Shown here: positions 1 to 13,815 of the stretch, one piece after another
Numbering within the stretch: the first letter of the stretch is position 1
How the letters are laid out: each line of letters opens with the position of its first letter
Source: Merluccius polli
Lineage: Eukaryota; Chordata; Actinopteri; Gadiformes; Merlucciidae
Direction of reading: 5' to 3'
NCBI GenBank assembly: GCA_030340625.1
Contig: JAOPHQ010005449.1
Coordinates: forward strand, 72,001-136,000
DNA length: 64,000 nt
Notes under the pieces: generated by a model
What the model was told of the DNA's origin: nothing
The model's input: only the letters and a program-made list of their open reading frames with translations
Databases searched by the model: none
Made by a program: the position numbers and the translations under genes

Positions 1-727
1 AAAACACTTGCACACACACAAACTGTGCATGTGCGCGCACATATAAAACACTTGCACACACGCAAAACGTGCATGGACGCGCGCATAAAAAACCCTACCA
101 CACACACAAAACTTGCATGTGCGCACATAACACACTTGCATACACACATACTACTTGCAGGCAACACAAATCTCTTGCACACGCACACTACTTGCGCACA
201 ATACAGTACTCTGACCTCTCCATCTTTCTCTCTCCCCCTCTCTATCTCTCTCCCCCTGTCTCCATCTCTCTCTCCCTGTCTCCATCTCTCTCCCCCTCTC
301 CATCTCACTCAACCGTCTCCATCTCTCTCTCTCTCTCTCGTCCTATGCTTAAGGCAAACCTCCCTTTCCCCTTCCACTGCTGTCTTGTTGGTCCAAAGAG
401 AGTTAACCCCAGAATCAAGCCAACATAAAGCCCAAACAAACCAAGGAGCCAACTCAAGGATTCCCCACTTTATTTTCTTTGTGTGTATTTTCTACAATAA
501 AACATTAAAACAAGCTTTCAATGAGCAATCGTGTTGTAGCAGCAAATGCCAAAATAGCCATTGCATGTGTGTTAAGATACTGTACTTCTGAGTATGAGCA
601 GATAGTATTGTATAATATATACAGTATAGTATAATATATAGCAGATAGTCTGACATGCGCTACATTTTTAGGAACAACTGTTATTTTGTATTTTGTGTCA
701 TGAACGATATTAAGGGAGAACACAGCA

Positions 728-762
<35 letters not shown>

Positions 763-3111
763 CATGTACGCGCACGCATGTGTGTGTGTCACACAATTAT
801 ATTAACCACAAGCTTACGAAAAACTGAAATTATCCAAACGCCAGAGGAAATGCACAAAGAGAGAGAGAGGGAGGTAGAGAGACGGGCAACTTTCAAAAAC
901 CAGCAGGTAAAAAAAACACACAAAAAAAAACTTGTCGACACATTTAATCTGCGAGCACCAGACTTTGCCCCTCACAACCCCATGGCTTTGTGGGTAGAGA
1001 TGTGAAGACTGGAGTGTGCTTGAAACAGATGTCTTTCTCCTCCCTCTCTTTCCTCCACTCCCCCCCCCCCCCCCCCCCCCCGCCATCCTTGCCCCCCCTC
1101 AGACTGTGATATGGATGCCTTCGACATCAGGGGCTGCATTCATAACAACATTATCGTACCCGGGCATGACTAAACATTGGCTGATCCGACGGCACGCCAA
1201 AGCTGTTTAGGTTCTATCTTAAAAAAGGCACCTGGCCACGTATGGGGGAATAAGCTTGTTAAATGGCTGGAAGGGGGGGATGTGGGGCTCCTGCTGGCAA
1301 CCTCCAACCTCACCTTGATGGCCAAATGCTTGGAGGAAAAGGCTCTCTCCATTTTCAAGGAAAACAAGGGGGAAAAAAAGGCAATTGATCTCACATTTGC
1401 ATAATCCATTTGTGTTTACCCGGCTAATTTTTATTTATTAATTGAGATTTTTTTTTTTTTGTACCTGAGGTTTATCGCCACCCTGCCAAACTTTGATATG
1501 ACCAAACGCAAGCACATTAATATTAATCAAAGTAGCAAGGGCCCAATTTCAAAGAGGAAGTTCTCCTGGCAAAATGTTAAATGGAAAACATTACAAAAAT
1601 TCCACTTTCATTAACATCTCACACCAACTTGCACATTTTTTTTATAATAAAAAAGAAAAAACGTCAATGAAACTGACCTCGACGTACGGTTCTAAAGAAA
1701 GACTGTAATTAATTAAATGAAGGTCAACCATAAAACCAAAATCTGTCACTGTGCTATGCTTTAATGTTTTAGAGTCAAAAATATATAAAAACGGTCACAT
1801 TGTTGGATCAAAGTGAGCAAAGACAACACACAAACATGAACCAACGCTAAATCACAGAGAGAAAAAAAACAACCCCATTTTGGCTCAGTTATTGACTTTT
1901 ACAAGACCGATAAAATAAAAAGATAGAAAGGCGACATTCCTGATAACGATAAATCAGTGGGACTGGTCCCTCATTGTTACTTAACAAATAGCACCGGCCG
2001 GTCTTTGAGACCAACCGGGACTCTCTCTCGAGCGACACGACCGTAAAGCGGCAATGGAGGAACTTAGTATGGAAGGACACGAGGGCAAGGCTCAGCACAA
2101 TTAGATAGAAATGTTTTGGGGTAAATGATTGGTTGGCTCGGATGCGTGGATCCATGCCAGTGTCCTTGTCCCCAAACCGCCTCTGGCATTAAAAGGCCAA
2201 TCTATTTATCATTGGTGACAAACTCAGTCGTCGGACAAAAGGCAAAACAAAAAACAAAAACAATGAACGGTTGCAGCAAACTGATAGACCTCATAAGTAT
2301 CATAAATGGCAATGGGGTAATGCTCGCTAGCAACAAGCTACCGGGACTCATTGATATACAACAGTTAGAAAAATGTGGAATCTGACATGAAAACGGTTAG
2401 ACAAACAGCTAATTTAGAATGAGATATGCACACTGTGCCAGAAATGAATACAGGTAACAACATACATTTTTGAAGTGGAAAAGAAGTATGAGGTAGCAGA
2501 AAATAGAAATAATGAAGTAAAGTACCTCAAATTTGTACCCAAGTACAGTACATTGAGTTTCCACCACAAATATACTTTCCACCACTGCTTTTGAGGCCTA
2601 TTTATCACTCAATCAAAAAAAACCTATACTTCCACCAGAGAACAACAGATGAGTTAGCAGGCATGCTTAACTAGGAAAGGTGTAGCATGCGAATGGCTTC
2701 ACTTCAACTAGATTGAGCCACTGCAACTCTCAACCATCTCCGAGCGACCGCGCTCCACCTGTACCCACCTGCTCTGATGCAGTCCTGCGCTCTAGTGCAA
2801 AAGCAATGAACTAGTGAAAGCTTCAGAGTATCAGTCGTTGCACTGACTGTTGCAACGCTAATAGAATAGAGCGGTTGGTTGCCAATCCTGGGTAAAGGAA
2901 AGGGGGGAAAAAAACACTATTTGATGAAAGAGGTGCCACTGAATTTAAATTGAACTCATAATGTTGCCATGACTTCCTTAAAAGTTGCGTGGTCCGCCTT
3001 CGTTCATCGTTACACGCAGGCTGGAATATTATTCGCAAAACCTAAACGCCATCAGTCACTTCCTATTTTATTTTCATAAAAAGCCATTTTCGGCCAGTCA
3101 AGTCTTCCCTG

Positions 3112-3165
<54 letters not shown>

Positions 3166-3351
3166 ACCCGCCCCCCCTCGCGCCCGTGTGCAGCCTGGCC
3201 CCCATAATCAAAAGCCAATTCAGAAATTGAACTGTCACATGGAAGCTTACGCATCGCTCATTTCTCAACGGCTTAAGTTATACATAAACATTGGAGTCAG
3301 ATAAGCCGCACGCGCTCCTCCGCTTGCGGAGGTCACTCGCCTTGTCCATTC

Positions 3352-3402
<51 letters not shown>

Positions 3403-5770
3403 CTAATTATAAGATTTTACTGTAATCCCACGCAAAGCCACACGGCGCCATATAGGAAATATTTATACACTCGGAAATGGAAACGCCGGTCTGATGCGTA
3501 GATTCGGCATGCCGGAACGGTTTATTGTATCCTATTTTTTCCCCACTTTTTCTCCAAGGGGTCACGCACCTTACGCAAGCTTATACAGACTTATGCAAAT
3601 GTGTCCAGCTCGCCCGCTGTGTTTGTGTGTGACAGGGCACGTGTACTATGGAATCGCAGGCCTAGCAGGGGGGGGGGCATCGATATGGGCCATTGTGAAG
3701 GTTTAACTCCCAGCGGGGGAGCAGGTTAACAAAAGGGAACAATGAAGGTCAACTGTTCAGACTCAGTTTGTTAGAGCATCGAGAGTAGAGCTGCCGATTT
3801 TTGGGATAGGCCATTGATGCAAGAGGGGGGCCTGGTGGCATCTGCGACAATAAATTCATCAGTTGTGGAGGGGGGGGCGTCGGTCACAATGGCGAGTAAA
3901 AGTCTGATCGGTGACAGCCAAGGTCGGGCGGGGGAGCCACTAGCTAATGCAATTTACGGGTGGCAGGGAGGAAGGTCCCGACCCCCATAAACCTTGTCAG
4001 TGGAGAGCTGTCAATCACCAAAAAGAGGGAGGGACCTGGTGCGTCGTAATGAGGTCGACATTGACCTGGCCACTTATCTCCAATCAAACATCTGCTGTGG
4101 ATCGGCCCGGGGCATAGGGGCTGGGCGGGAGGTGGGCTGGGTCTGGTTGAACGACAGTCGCATCAACTTGAGGACAAGGCGGGGTGGAGTGGAAGGGGGG
4201 GGGTGGGGGGGGGTATGAATGACTAGCTGTTCAATTAGGGGTCACCTGGACACCTCCCATTGTCATGTCCACACCAGATGCGCGGCCACGATTGCCTCCG
4301 TTCGTTTGTGATACGGAGTAAGGTCATTTTGGAGCTCGAGTTAAAAGTCAATTCATTGACCTGTTGGAGGATATCTATCCTAGCGGGGTCGGGTTCGCTG
4401 GCGACATCATTCGAAGTGTATTTTTCGGCGTAATCTTGAAACCGCATGGGATAAGTTGAAGCCGCAGCTTGTGAGGGGACTTTCATGTAGGCACGCGTTT
4501 TTTCAAAATGCATGAGATGCGGGAAGAAGAAAAAGAAGAAAAAAAACAAACTGTAAAATCACAGGAGAGTGTCTCTGCGCTCAGAGATACTTCCGACAGC
4601 AAAGAGGCGTTTTTTACATACGATGCGGGACAGCGCTGAAACATGTGAAATACCCTGCAGTGGGATTATCTGGTTGATGTTTTTTTATATTCAAAGTAAC
4701 TTTCAAGAAATCACAACTGGAAAAACTTGAGTAAACAAGCAAACAAGTTGCGACAGCGAATATCTAATTACTCATGACAATGCTAATGAGGTAAAACATG
4801 ATAATTAGTTTAGCATGCCGAAGGCTATGCATTTTTTTTTTTTTTGCTACAATCTGCAATTTTCCCCCAATTACCTGAGTGTACTAGTTACACATATTAA
4901 GAGAAAGATGTTTTAGAAGCAATCACTAACTCATGAGTATCATTTTTTTCTCCAAGTTTAGCATGTGAAAAATAATTGGTATCCAATTCTACATGCATTT
5001 TGCGTTTTTAACACATGATCTGAGACCCATACAGGCAATCTAGCAAATGCAGTTGAAAACTAAAATGTATATTGAATCATTGTAAATATCGTGAAACATT
5101 TCACAATAAAAAACTGTTACAAATATAAAAACAGAGCTCAAAATTAGACAATCACTTATAATGAAAGACGTAGGACGCAGAAGTTTTCCGGATATTGTTA
5201 TTGTCGCTCCATAATTCATAGCATACATTACAGAACGTCGGGATTAAAGCATTTCCACTGGCCCGAGTATAATACAAAGTTGAACAAAATAATGAAGGAA
5301 AGAAAAATGAAATTAATATTTAGGCACAGCGTGTTTTGCAACTCAATGTTGCCGTCGCTAATGGAGAGGAAACATTGTTTAGCACCGGCAATGAACGCCG
5401 AGTTGATTATACGGTTCCCCAGAGAACGGCTGCGCCAACTTTAGTCGGCGAGACCATCAACATCCACCCATCAGCATATCAGCACCCCCCCTCAATAATA
5501 AGTCTATATGCCACACTCTTCCCCGTAAGACGGATACTTTGCCATGCCTCTAACACAGCGTTGACGTTGACAAAAAGCCATGTATACACACACACACACA
5601 CACACACACACTCTGCATTCTCTGTCTGCTGTCGTTTGGAGAGTCCTTGCGACTGACAACCGCCTTGACAACCTGTTGTCAAGGCGGCGTGTCTACCTAC
5701 GACGTCTCCGTGTCTTGCGCATGTTCGTGTATGTTTGTGTGTGTGTGTGTGTGTGTGTTGGAAGAGTGTG

Positions 5771-5810
<40 letters not shown>

Positions 5811-8630
5811 AGACACAGAGACAGAGACACAGTGTGTGTGTTGGGGGGGGAGGGGGGGGGGTGCAAAGGGGTGACACGCACAAGAGGAAAAGTGCGCTTC
5901 TTGTCACTCACGGTGAGGCTTGAGGTGTGATGAAGTCTGCACCCCGTCCAAAGCCACTTACTCCCTTTTTCCTTCCTTCCTTCCTTCCTTCCTTCCTTCC
6001 ATCCATTTCACTGTCGACAGAAAAGACACTAGGCTCCTCCCCCTTTTCCTTTCTAGCGCTTCAGTGTGTGCTTCACTTTGTGGAAACCCCAGCTTCAACC
6101 AAAGCCCAGCGCAATACATCACTCGGAGTCCACGCCGCAGAGCCTGAGTAATAATAACAACGTTAGCATCTCCAGAGGACACACACACACTCACGCACAC
6201 ACGTGCGTGTGTGCGCAAGACGACATCTTTTATTTTTAATCAGTCGTAGGTGTCAGCGGCAAGCGTAGCTCAACAACAAACAAACACTAAACAGAAACAA
6301 CAACAAAAAAGGCAAGCCAAAACACACAGACGCACACAGGAGGATGAATAAGGAGTTTAAGGAAACTAGGAAACAAAATAAATAAATAAATCACCGTCGC
6401 CGCCATCAATCAAGCAGGAGATATAGGTGCAAGACTGGATGGCAGACAGAAATTACAAGACGTGTGTGTGTGTGTGTGTGTGTGTGCGCGTGCATGCGTG
6501 CGGTGAGGGCTCTGGAAGAGTTACTACCAAGATTAGAGTTTTCGATTTCATCCCATAATTTACGGGCTCACATTATATTCTGGGATTCTGGGGGATTTTT
6601 ATTAACGATAAAAGGTGTTGGAAGTTCGTAAGTCAGAAATATTGTCAAAAAACGAAAAATGGGGGGCTTGCTGTCTGAGTAATTTACCAACTAATTAAAA
6701 TGGTGGATAATGGCCACAATATTTCAGCCTTGTTATTTAGCATATAATGTCTAATTATCATCAAGGCAGGTTTCAAGCATTGTTCTAGTTTAAGTGTTTA
6801 TATTTATATAGTGACGAGTGTGCGGTGCAGCATGTGTCTATAAGATTAACATTTTCGTTTGCATCAAATTGCTATAACGTTACATGAAATTCATACTTTT
6901 ATTTCTTTGAAGGGTTTTTGTATTGGCTTTCCTCTTCAACATTTTTTCTCTTCACACATGTGGGTCGATTTTAGGAAATGTTAAGGATAAAGGAAGGGAA
7001 AGTATAAGGGAAGGCAAACAATCATGAAATCCAAACTCACAGACATAATCTTGTGTAGTTCAAGCCATGTATGCAATACATAACATTGCATAATATTACA
7101 AAACATACAAAAACATTCACTGATGACTTCAGTACTTCCAAAATAAATGTCTGTTTTTTATACCTCTCTACGTAGTGGTATAATCTTACTAAAGTCGGAG
7201 CGTTCGGTATCTGAAGCCAACGCCGTAATTCTGTTAAATTAAAGAGTTATGAGATATTTTGAGTTTGGCGAAGATTCAGTAATCCATTATCTTTAAAATA
7301 GGCAGATCCCGGCCTGTCAGTTCATTTCATACATCTGAGAATCAGGCCGTCTCGATCATGACCACTGTCGTTCTCAGCAGCAAGCAAATTAAACTTGCGC
7401 TCAGTGAACGTAATACATGTATGGCCCGTGCCTCCCTAATCTCCCAGCTAGGGGGCGCCGAGCTGTTTAGCCGTCAACAGAAGATCAAGCGGTCTCTCTA
7501 ATTACTCAAATATCGATGCCCCGCACTTACCGAGGCGAACCGCGACTCCGAAATGTCAACAGTGGCCGTTTTTATGCGCTAATGCCATATGGGTGCAGTG
7601 AGCTGTTAAAAAGCTCTCGCACGCGCGCCACGCTCAAATGCTAATACCTCGCCCCTCGCTCTCGCTGGGCCCTATCACTTTCAGTCCTCGTTATGGTAGA
7701 TTAGCGCCCCAGCATCCCGCGGTGCGGCAGTCAGCCCGGGCGCATACGGAGGGGAGAGTTGGCGGAGGTGCAGGGTGGCCACACACACACATACACACAC
7801 ACACACACACTCCGACACGACACACACACTCTCCCGAGTCATCCTTAACAGATTGGCGCGTCGCACCGAGCGAGGAACACGCCGACTCGCACCCCGAGCC
7901 CTCTCGATTTTGTTTTTGTTTAGTTTGGCAGTCGCCAGGTTTAAGGCGCGAGCGCACACTTATCCTTAAGTACAAGATGTATGTTTAGCAGTAGTTACCA
8001 AGCGTGACATCACTTGGAAATAACCGAGCGGGACACATTAGTCAAGCGTGCTTTCGGTTTTGAATGCTATCAAAATGTATTGTATCGTACTCTTCCAGCA
8101 GCCCATACTGACAACGTTGTACTAATGTTGTTTTTCTTCCTACATCTTTGCCCTTTTCCTCCTGTTTTTACAGAATGATACTGCGTCACTGTATGATAGT
8201 AGGCACAGTGGTGGTCTGATTTGGGTTTTTCAGGTTAGAAACAAAAGATGACAGTCGTCAAGAAACGACGAGTTGTGTGTTAACACTGAAATAATGAATG
8301 ATGAACAGAAAAAAACAGCACCAAAATGTCATGATAATTATTTTTTCACCATTTCACCAAAAAAAAAATCGCAATGTTAACAAGTGTTAGAAAAAAAAAG
8401 TGTGTCATGTCAACTGTATTTGTATAGGCCTGTATTTGGGACCGTCTCAATGGGGCTTAAAAAAAACAAACATTATAAGACACCCCCCCCCCCTAATCCT
8501 AGGGTCCAGTATCCTTGAGGAGGAACCAGGAGAAGATCTAATGGAGGCAGGAAGACTGTGCGTCCTCGGTCTGCCATCAGCCTCGGACGATGGGTTGAGG
8601 ACAAACTGCTGTCGTTCATACTCTGCACAC
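1..8630. other. No gene found; microsatellites and unique sequence
   Basis: CA-rich leader (1-210), CT-rich (216-341), (GT)n 730-760, poly-C 1060-1081, paired (CT)n at 3116-3162 and 3355-3398, (CA)n 5587-5610, (GT)n 5738-5758, (GA)n 5774-5808, (CCTT)n 5970-6000, (GT)n 6462-6486 and (CA)n 7783-7811 are present. Between them the sequence is unique. If the alternative-exon reading is right, this is intron of the extended PPARGC1A locus. Confidence 0.7.
7448..7458 (+). promoter_or_regulatory. Partial CTCF-like core
   Basis: CTAGGGGGCGC matches the last 11 positions of the CTCF core, with mismatches at two of the three positions just before it. It lies in a repeat-poor stretch (7180-7680) that may be regulatory. 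Confidence 0.25.
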
Positions 8631-8930
8631 CAGGGGCCTCATGTACAAAGGTTGCGTACGCACAAAAACGTGGCGTACGCAATTCAATGTGCCGTTCCAC
8701 GCTCACGTTCAGATGTATGAAACGTGAAATGACCGTGGAAATGTGCGGTGCCTCACGTCAACTTCATGGCTGGCGTACGCACGTTTCTACAGCTATTGTT
8801 GCTTTGGTGACACTTATAGGTGACGCTGGGAAACTGTTAATAATGTCAAAAACAATTAGTCATCAGAGTGATGTGCACGTCAGAGACACACTTATGAACA
8901 ACTAACACACCCACAGTGTTTGCAATTATA

Positions 8931-9127
8931 TGGGTGGATATAAAAGCATGCGCAATGTGATGAAGAACATGGTATTACCGATGGCAGCGTTAGCGTTGTT
9001 AGAGGACCTTGCAAATGGTGCAATCCGACGTGTGCGAGTATTTAGGGAACGCAAGGATTTACTTGCAAACGATGACAATTGGCTCATAAGCCGATTTCGA
9101 ATGTGCGACAAAGTATGCGGGAGTTAT
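8931..9127 (+). pseudogene. Harbinger-type transposase, N-terminal remnant
   Basis: The reading frame contains FRERKDLLANDDNWLISRFR, which resembles the N-terminus of HARBI1-like transposases, where a conserved arginine/phenylalanine-rich helix precedes the DDE domain. It stops after about 65 residues and the whole catalytic DDE part is missing. The copy cannot make transposase. Identification is by remembered family pattern, not by search. Confidence 0.55.
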
Positions 9128-9154
9128 TAGCGTTACGGAATTTGCTCAAAAACA

Positions 9155-9168
9155 GCGCCACCTAGTGG
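9155..9168 (-). promoter_or_regulatory. CTCF-type motif inside the Harbinger element
   Basis: Minus-strand CCACTAGGTGGCGC fits the vertebrate CTCF core CCASYAGRKGGCRS at all 14 positions. Binding is not shown. Confidence 0.45.
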
Positions 9169-9254
9169 TCTTCCTAGTGTGCGGCATGAAAGTGACGCAT
9201 AGAATATATTCCTCCGCTTCACCTCCATCTTCAGATCCGACCACTTCTTCTTCA

Positions 9255-9450
9255 CCTGTGTGTGTGTGCGCTGCTCGGACCCCACGGCATGTACCGCCTC
9301 ACACACACGCTCCCACTCATCTCCTTCCTCTTCATATTGATCCCTGCTGACAGGGGACCAGAGAGAATCTCCCTCCGCGGCTCCACGTCATTCACCACAA
9401 TCTCCAACTCGGACTCTGTGAAATGTCTTTTCGTTCCTTTGTTCATGCTT
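9255..9450 (-). pseudogene. Harbinger SANT/Myb-like DNA-binding protein remnant
   Basis: The minus frame reads KGTKRHFTESELEIVVNDVE and then LSAGINMKRKEMSGSVC. This matches the start of the Myb/SANT-like accessory protein of fish Harbingers (FTxxELEVLxxEVExR...SxGINxKRK). The match fades after about 60 residues into a CA/TG-rich stretch, so the copy is truncated. It converges with the transposase remnant, as in two-gene Harbinger elements. Confidence 0.6.
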
Positions 9451-9646
9451 GTGTTACACCCATAGAGTGCAAGCTGACTCAAGGGTTGGCATATTTTAGA
9501 AAAGATGTTATTCTGAAGGAATAAATTAAACAAAAAGACAAGTGAGTCGGCTGGTCTTCAGTGGCTTTACTGGTCCCGGTTAACTGCCGACTGAAAAATG
9601 CAGCGCAGCCCACAACAGTATATAGCCGCGGGTGGTCTCGTGCCTT

Positions 9647-9700
9647 TAATACTTAATAATAATAATAATTATTATTATTATTATTATTATTATTATAATG
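9647..9700. repeat. (TAA)n/(TTA)n palindromic triplet tract
   Basis: TAA repeats pass directly into TTA repeats, so the tract is self-complementary. It lies inside the Harbinger-like element. Confidence 0.8.
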
Positions 9701-10358
9701 CTTAAAATTGAATGGGGGGTGTCTGTAAAAATGCAAAATAAAGTCCATACATATAAAATAACACATTTAAGTAAGTGGCAATAATATATAAATATCCTCT
9801 GTGCCACACTTGCTTGTTTTATCTGATCGGATAGAGGTGAATCTCAGGTCCAGGGCCTATTTAAATAGATTTGCATATTTAAATGGGGGCGTGGACAGGG
9901 AGGAGTTTGCCACATCTGCATGTGCGCTCAATTCCACGTTGATTGGGATGTACAAAAGAAACGCGCTTGGATCCATGCGTACGCACACTTTGATACATCT
10001 GAATTTATTTGTGCGTACAACAGTTTCTGGGTTTTGGCGTACGCCAAGTTTCAGTAGGAAATCCACGCTAGTCTTTGTACATGAGGCCCCAGGGCTTGCC
10101 CTGGCACTTTTTCCCACCTGGTCAACAGACTCACTCTGAAGCTGAAGTCTGAGAAAAGGGGCGGTGCGATCGCGGCTCCCTTAGCCCCGCAGAACTGATG
10201 AGGAGAAATTTAGCAGACGAATCAAAAGAACGCTTACTCTCTGGTTATATTAGTCGGGCCTGCAGTGTTGCACCGCACCACCACCAACCGACACCCCCAC
10301 CTACTCCCACACTACCCCCACCACATCAGCACCACCTCCCACGTACTCCGTGTTTGAT

Positions 10359-10390
<32 letters not shown>

Positions 10391-11807
10391 CGTAAATTGC
10401 AGAATGTAAAGTAAGAAAGGGAAAATGCTGAGGCCCGGAAAAAGGATGCATTTATCGGCACCCAGATCTTCAGATGAGCTGACTTGATCTAAAGCAAGCA
10501 GGGCTCGGGGGGGGGGGGGGCGGCGATGGGATTTCTAATCCTAAACAAATTCAGAGGTTAAGGAAAAACAGAGCAGAGGCAGAGAGCTCCCTTATTTACA
10601 TAGGCTGCTGGCGCAAACACAAGGCAGGGAAAATAAACCTGGTAACATACATGTCACCTGAATATCCTGTTCTAACCAGCCCATATATTTATTTATGGAA
10701 CCATTTCGGCTGACTTCCTCAAAACGGCAGCGGCAGTGGCACCATAAAATGTTTTAAAAAAGGTTGGTTTCCGTTTAAAATAAAATTGACAGTGTGCATA
10801 CAGTGTATTTATGTGTACAATGTAGTGCTTTCCTTTGCTTATTTTTGTTATTCGTAGTGGGCTTCCACGCCATTGTTCTCCGCCTCTATCATTCAGCCCC
10901 ATTCAGCTTTGTATTTTCGAAGGTGCATAGTCCAGAGATGGCCCTCCAGTCAAGAAATATCGTAAAATTCAAATCCCGCTCCTTAGTGTTCAAGTAATTA
11001 CAAAAAAAAGAAAAAAAGGAGAAAAAAATCTATAGCAAATTAATTACCCCCGCATGAGCGATTGTCAAAAGAAAGCAAGGGGAGCATTTGGGTAATCAAA
11101 GACAAGTCTTAAATCATCTGTTGTCCCACAATAGCCCCACTGTGAGCCAAGTGAAAGCCTATTGCGAATTAAGAAATAACCATCATTTATTGCACGCTGC
11201 TCAAAGCCAGCTCTCCAAAACAAAAGTCTCCTGAGTCCTTTGGGCCTGGCGTCTTTAAAACCATCGCCATTCAGAGACAAAAATGAGCCTCGCTCTTCCT
11301 CTGCAAAATATGTATTATTCACCTTGAGACAGGACACTAGGAAAAAAAATGATTCGTTTTAATAAATGCATGCATGTGGGGATATGGCTAAAAGGCAGCC
11401 ATTTTTCATTTGCTAGAATACCTCCCCCCCCCCCCCCCTTCGCTGGTCAAAAGGGTAGGAAACGGGAAAAACAACAAAGCACACATCACATGGGCACCAA
11501 TGACTTGATTGTGGTTGTCATGTGATAAGGCGGAAGACAGCATTATTGGCGGAGTGGTAAATAATAAGCAATCGCATCCCCCTCCACCGAAGAAAGTACG
11601 TTGGCACGTCCGTTTCCATAATGGGTCGTAATGCTGGCGCCGATCCCAGACGCCCCTCCCCCCCTGCACGATGAACCGCACGCGCACCCGCCCAAGTTGG
11701 CACCACCATCACCCTCCTTCTCAAATCTATGTTGGGCCTCGGAGCCATGACGCAAGGCTTGGGGTATATTTCCGGGTGGTGTGGAAGAAGGAGGGGTGGT
11801 GGTGGTG

Positions 11808-11848
<41 letters not shown>

Positions 11849-13691
11849 GGGGGGGGGGCTCGGCATGGGTTCTTCTCAGTGAGATAATTTTAACGGGGGG
11901 GGGGGGGGGGGGGGGGGGGGTGCGAAGCGAGATTCCTTCGCACCCCCGCTGGCGAGGCTATTTCTGGAGCGGCGCTTACGTGAGGCACACGACTCAGTGG
12001 AAATAAATACAAACGCCACACACAGAGTATGCCGACACAGTGTGAGGTTCTCACGCACACACACCAACACAAACACACACGCGCACGCACAAACACACGC
12101 GCACGGTGAAGCCGAGACTACGCCGTGTCCCAGATATAGACCCTCGCTCTCTCTCTCCGGCTGTTGGCTCACGATCAAGTCTGCTTTCGTGGATGCCGTG
12201 ACGCCTGTCTTCTTCTTCTGCCGCTGCTAAAAACAAACATTGCCATTGTGTTTGACCTGCTTCCTTCTCCGAAGCCCCCATGGCACGCTCGCCATCTTTA
12301 CAAGCCCACCCTTACTCACCGTAGTTACTTGGAACGCAGTGTCAGCAGCTGTTACTACTATTACGACCACTACTGCAAGTAGTACCAGAGGTACGACGTC
12401 TATTTCGACAACACAAAGCCAATAAAAGGGAGGGGGGGGATACATTACACACCATTCTTGTCTAAACCTGCTGCGTGTCAAATATAAACCTGCCCAACTT
12501 TTGTTGGAGAAGCGGATGCTTTTTTCCGCACAAGGGACACAGAGGAACATGGTTGAGAATCAAAACAGAGATTCAAGTCGACTCAAAAGCAAGTAGACTT
12601 CATTAGCTCGGTAAAAAAAATTAAGCCAATGCTCCTCATTGCAAATACAGATGGATATATGCCCTGTGTAATTCATAATCTACATATGCAGCTTGAGTCC
12701 CATTACATCGTCACAGCTTTCCCTGGGCACGTCGCCATGTCCCAGATTTATGTGGCACACCTTGCACTCCTGCAAGAAAAAGGTGAGCAGGGGAGCGTAG
12801 AGCAAAGACCAAACAGCCATTCGTCTGCTCCCAAAACACTTGAGCGTTTCCTGTTGCAGGGTGTTGTGCAGACGTGGCATGTTTTTTGTGACATTCACTT
12901 TCCCGGTTTTCGTGTCAACCGATCTGGGCAGAAGAAGGATCCGGCGTGTCTTGGATCCGTTACATGGGCCATGCCAACCGTACCACCTTCGACCCCCCCG
13001 TGTCAGTTATAGCGCCAGCTTGGTTTTCACAATCACAAAATGTCATTGTGGGCACCTGGGGGAAAAAAATTATAATAATTAAAGGCTTTGTTTAATGCAG
13101 ATTCCTCAGGCTCCATTATTAACGATATCCAGAAGCGAATGGGAAAGCAATGGAATACACATCCCAGTGAAATAAGTGAAATATGTTGAAAATGTTATGT
13201 AAGGGATAATGTACAGCAAAATAAATGTATTTTATTATTTTATTATTATTGCAAAATAAACCCAGACAGGGTAATGCAGTAATAATGACCAGCTCTACAT
13301 TGTCCCGCTTATTACATGGCTACTAACTAAAGAAATCAATAATTTGAAACAAAATATAACAAAAATGTTTGTTGATTTTAAAATGATCGTATTGCTTCTG
13401 CTAAAAAAAATAGACCCTACGAAATAGATTCAGAAATAACAGACTGTCGAACGCCGTAATGGACCAATCAGAATCAAAAGTATTTAACAAAGCCGTGTAA
13501 TAATATAGGCTACTGCACTCCAAACATTGATCTATTTTGAGGTGGCACTTACTTACGTCTGCATGTGAATGTCACCGATAATGAAGAGAAAAAAAAGCTA
13601 TTTTCACATTTTATATCATGCAAACTTATTTTCACAAAGCTTTGATTAACCAAGCTCAGGAAAGGTGATTGCTGATTGCAATCCGAAAACG

Positions 13692-13711
13692 TCCATCCAT
13701 CCATCCATCCG

Positions 13712-13768
<57 letters not shown>

Positions 13769-13776
13769 CCATCCAT

Positions 13777-13813
<37 letters not shown>
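13692..13813. repeat. (CCAT)n/(CCGT)n array joined to (AG)n
   Basis: Tetramers CCAT are replaced by CCGT about every 20 bp, giving a higher-order unit, then pass directly into a pure AG run of about 34 bp. Confidence 0.95.

Positions 13814-13815
<2 letters not shown>

Larger units (their letters stand above)
8634..10089. mobile_element. Degenerate PIF/Harbinger-like DNA transposon
   Basis: Identical 17-bp inverted ends (GGGCCTCATGTACAAAG) bound a 1456-bp element, flanked by the 3-bp direct repeat CAG (8631-8633 and 10090-10092). Subterminal GCGTACGC motifs recur near both ends (about 8656, 8683, 8774, 10037). Inside are remnants of both genes expected of Harbinger elements: a transposase N-terminus on plus and a SANT/Myb-like DNA-binding protein on minus. 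Harbinger proper uses TWA targets. The 3-bp CAG resembles CWG targets of relatives in the same superfamily, so the exact family is open. Confidence 0.75.

Noticed and set aside
12629..13012. A 127-codon plus-strand open frame without simple repeats
   Set aside because: No family resemblance, no splice or codon-use support; likely chance.
13692..13813. CRISPR-like array
   Set aside because: Simple tetramer repeat without spacers, in a vertebrate genome.
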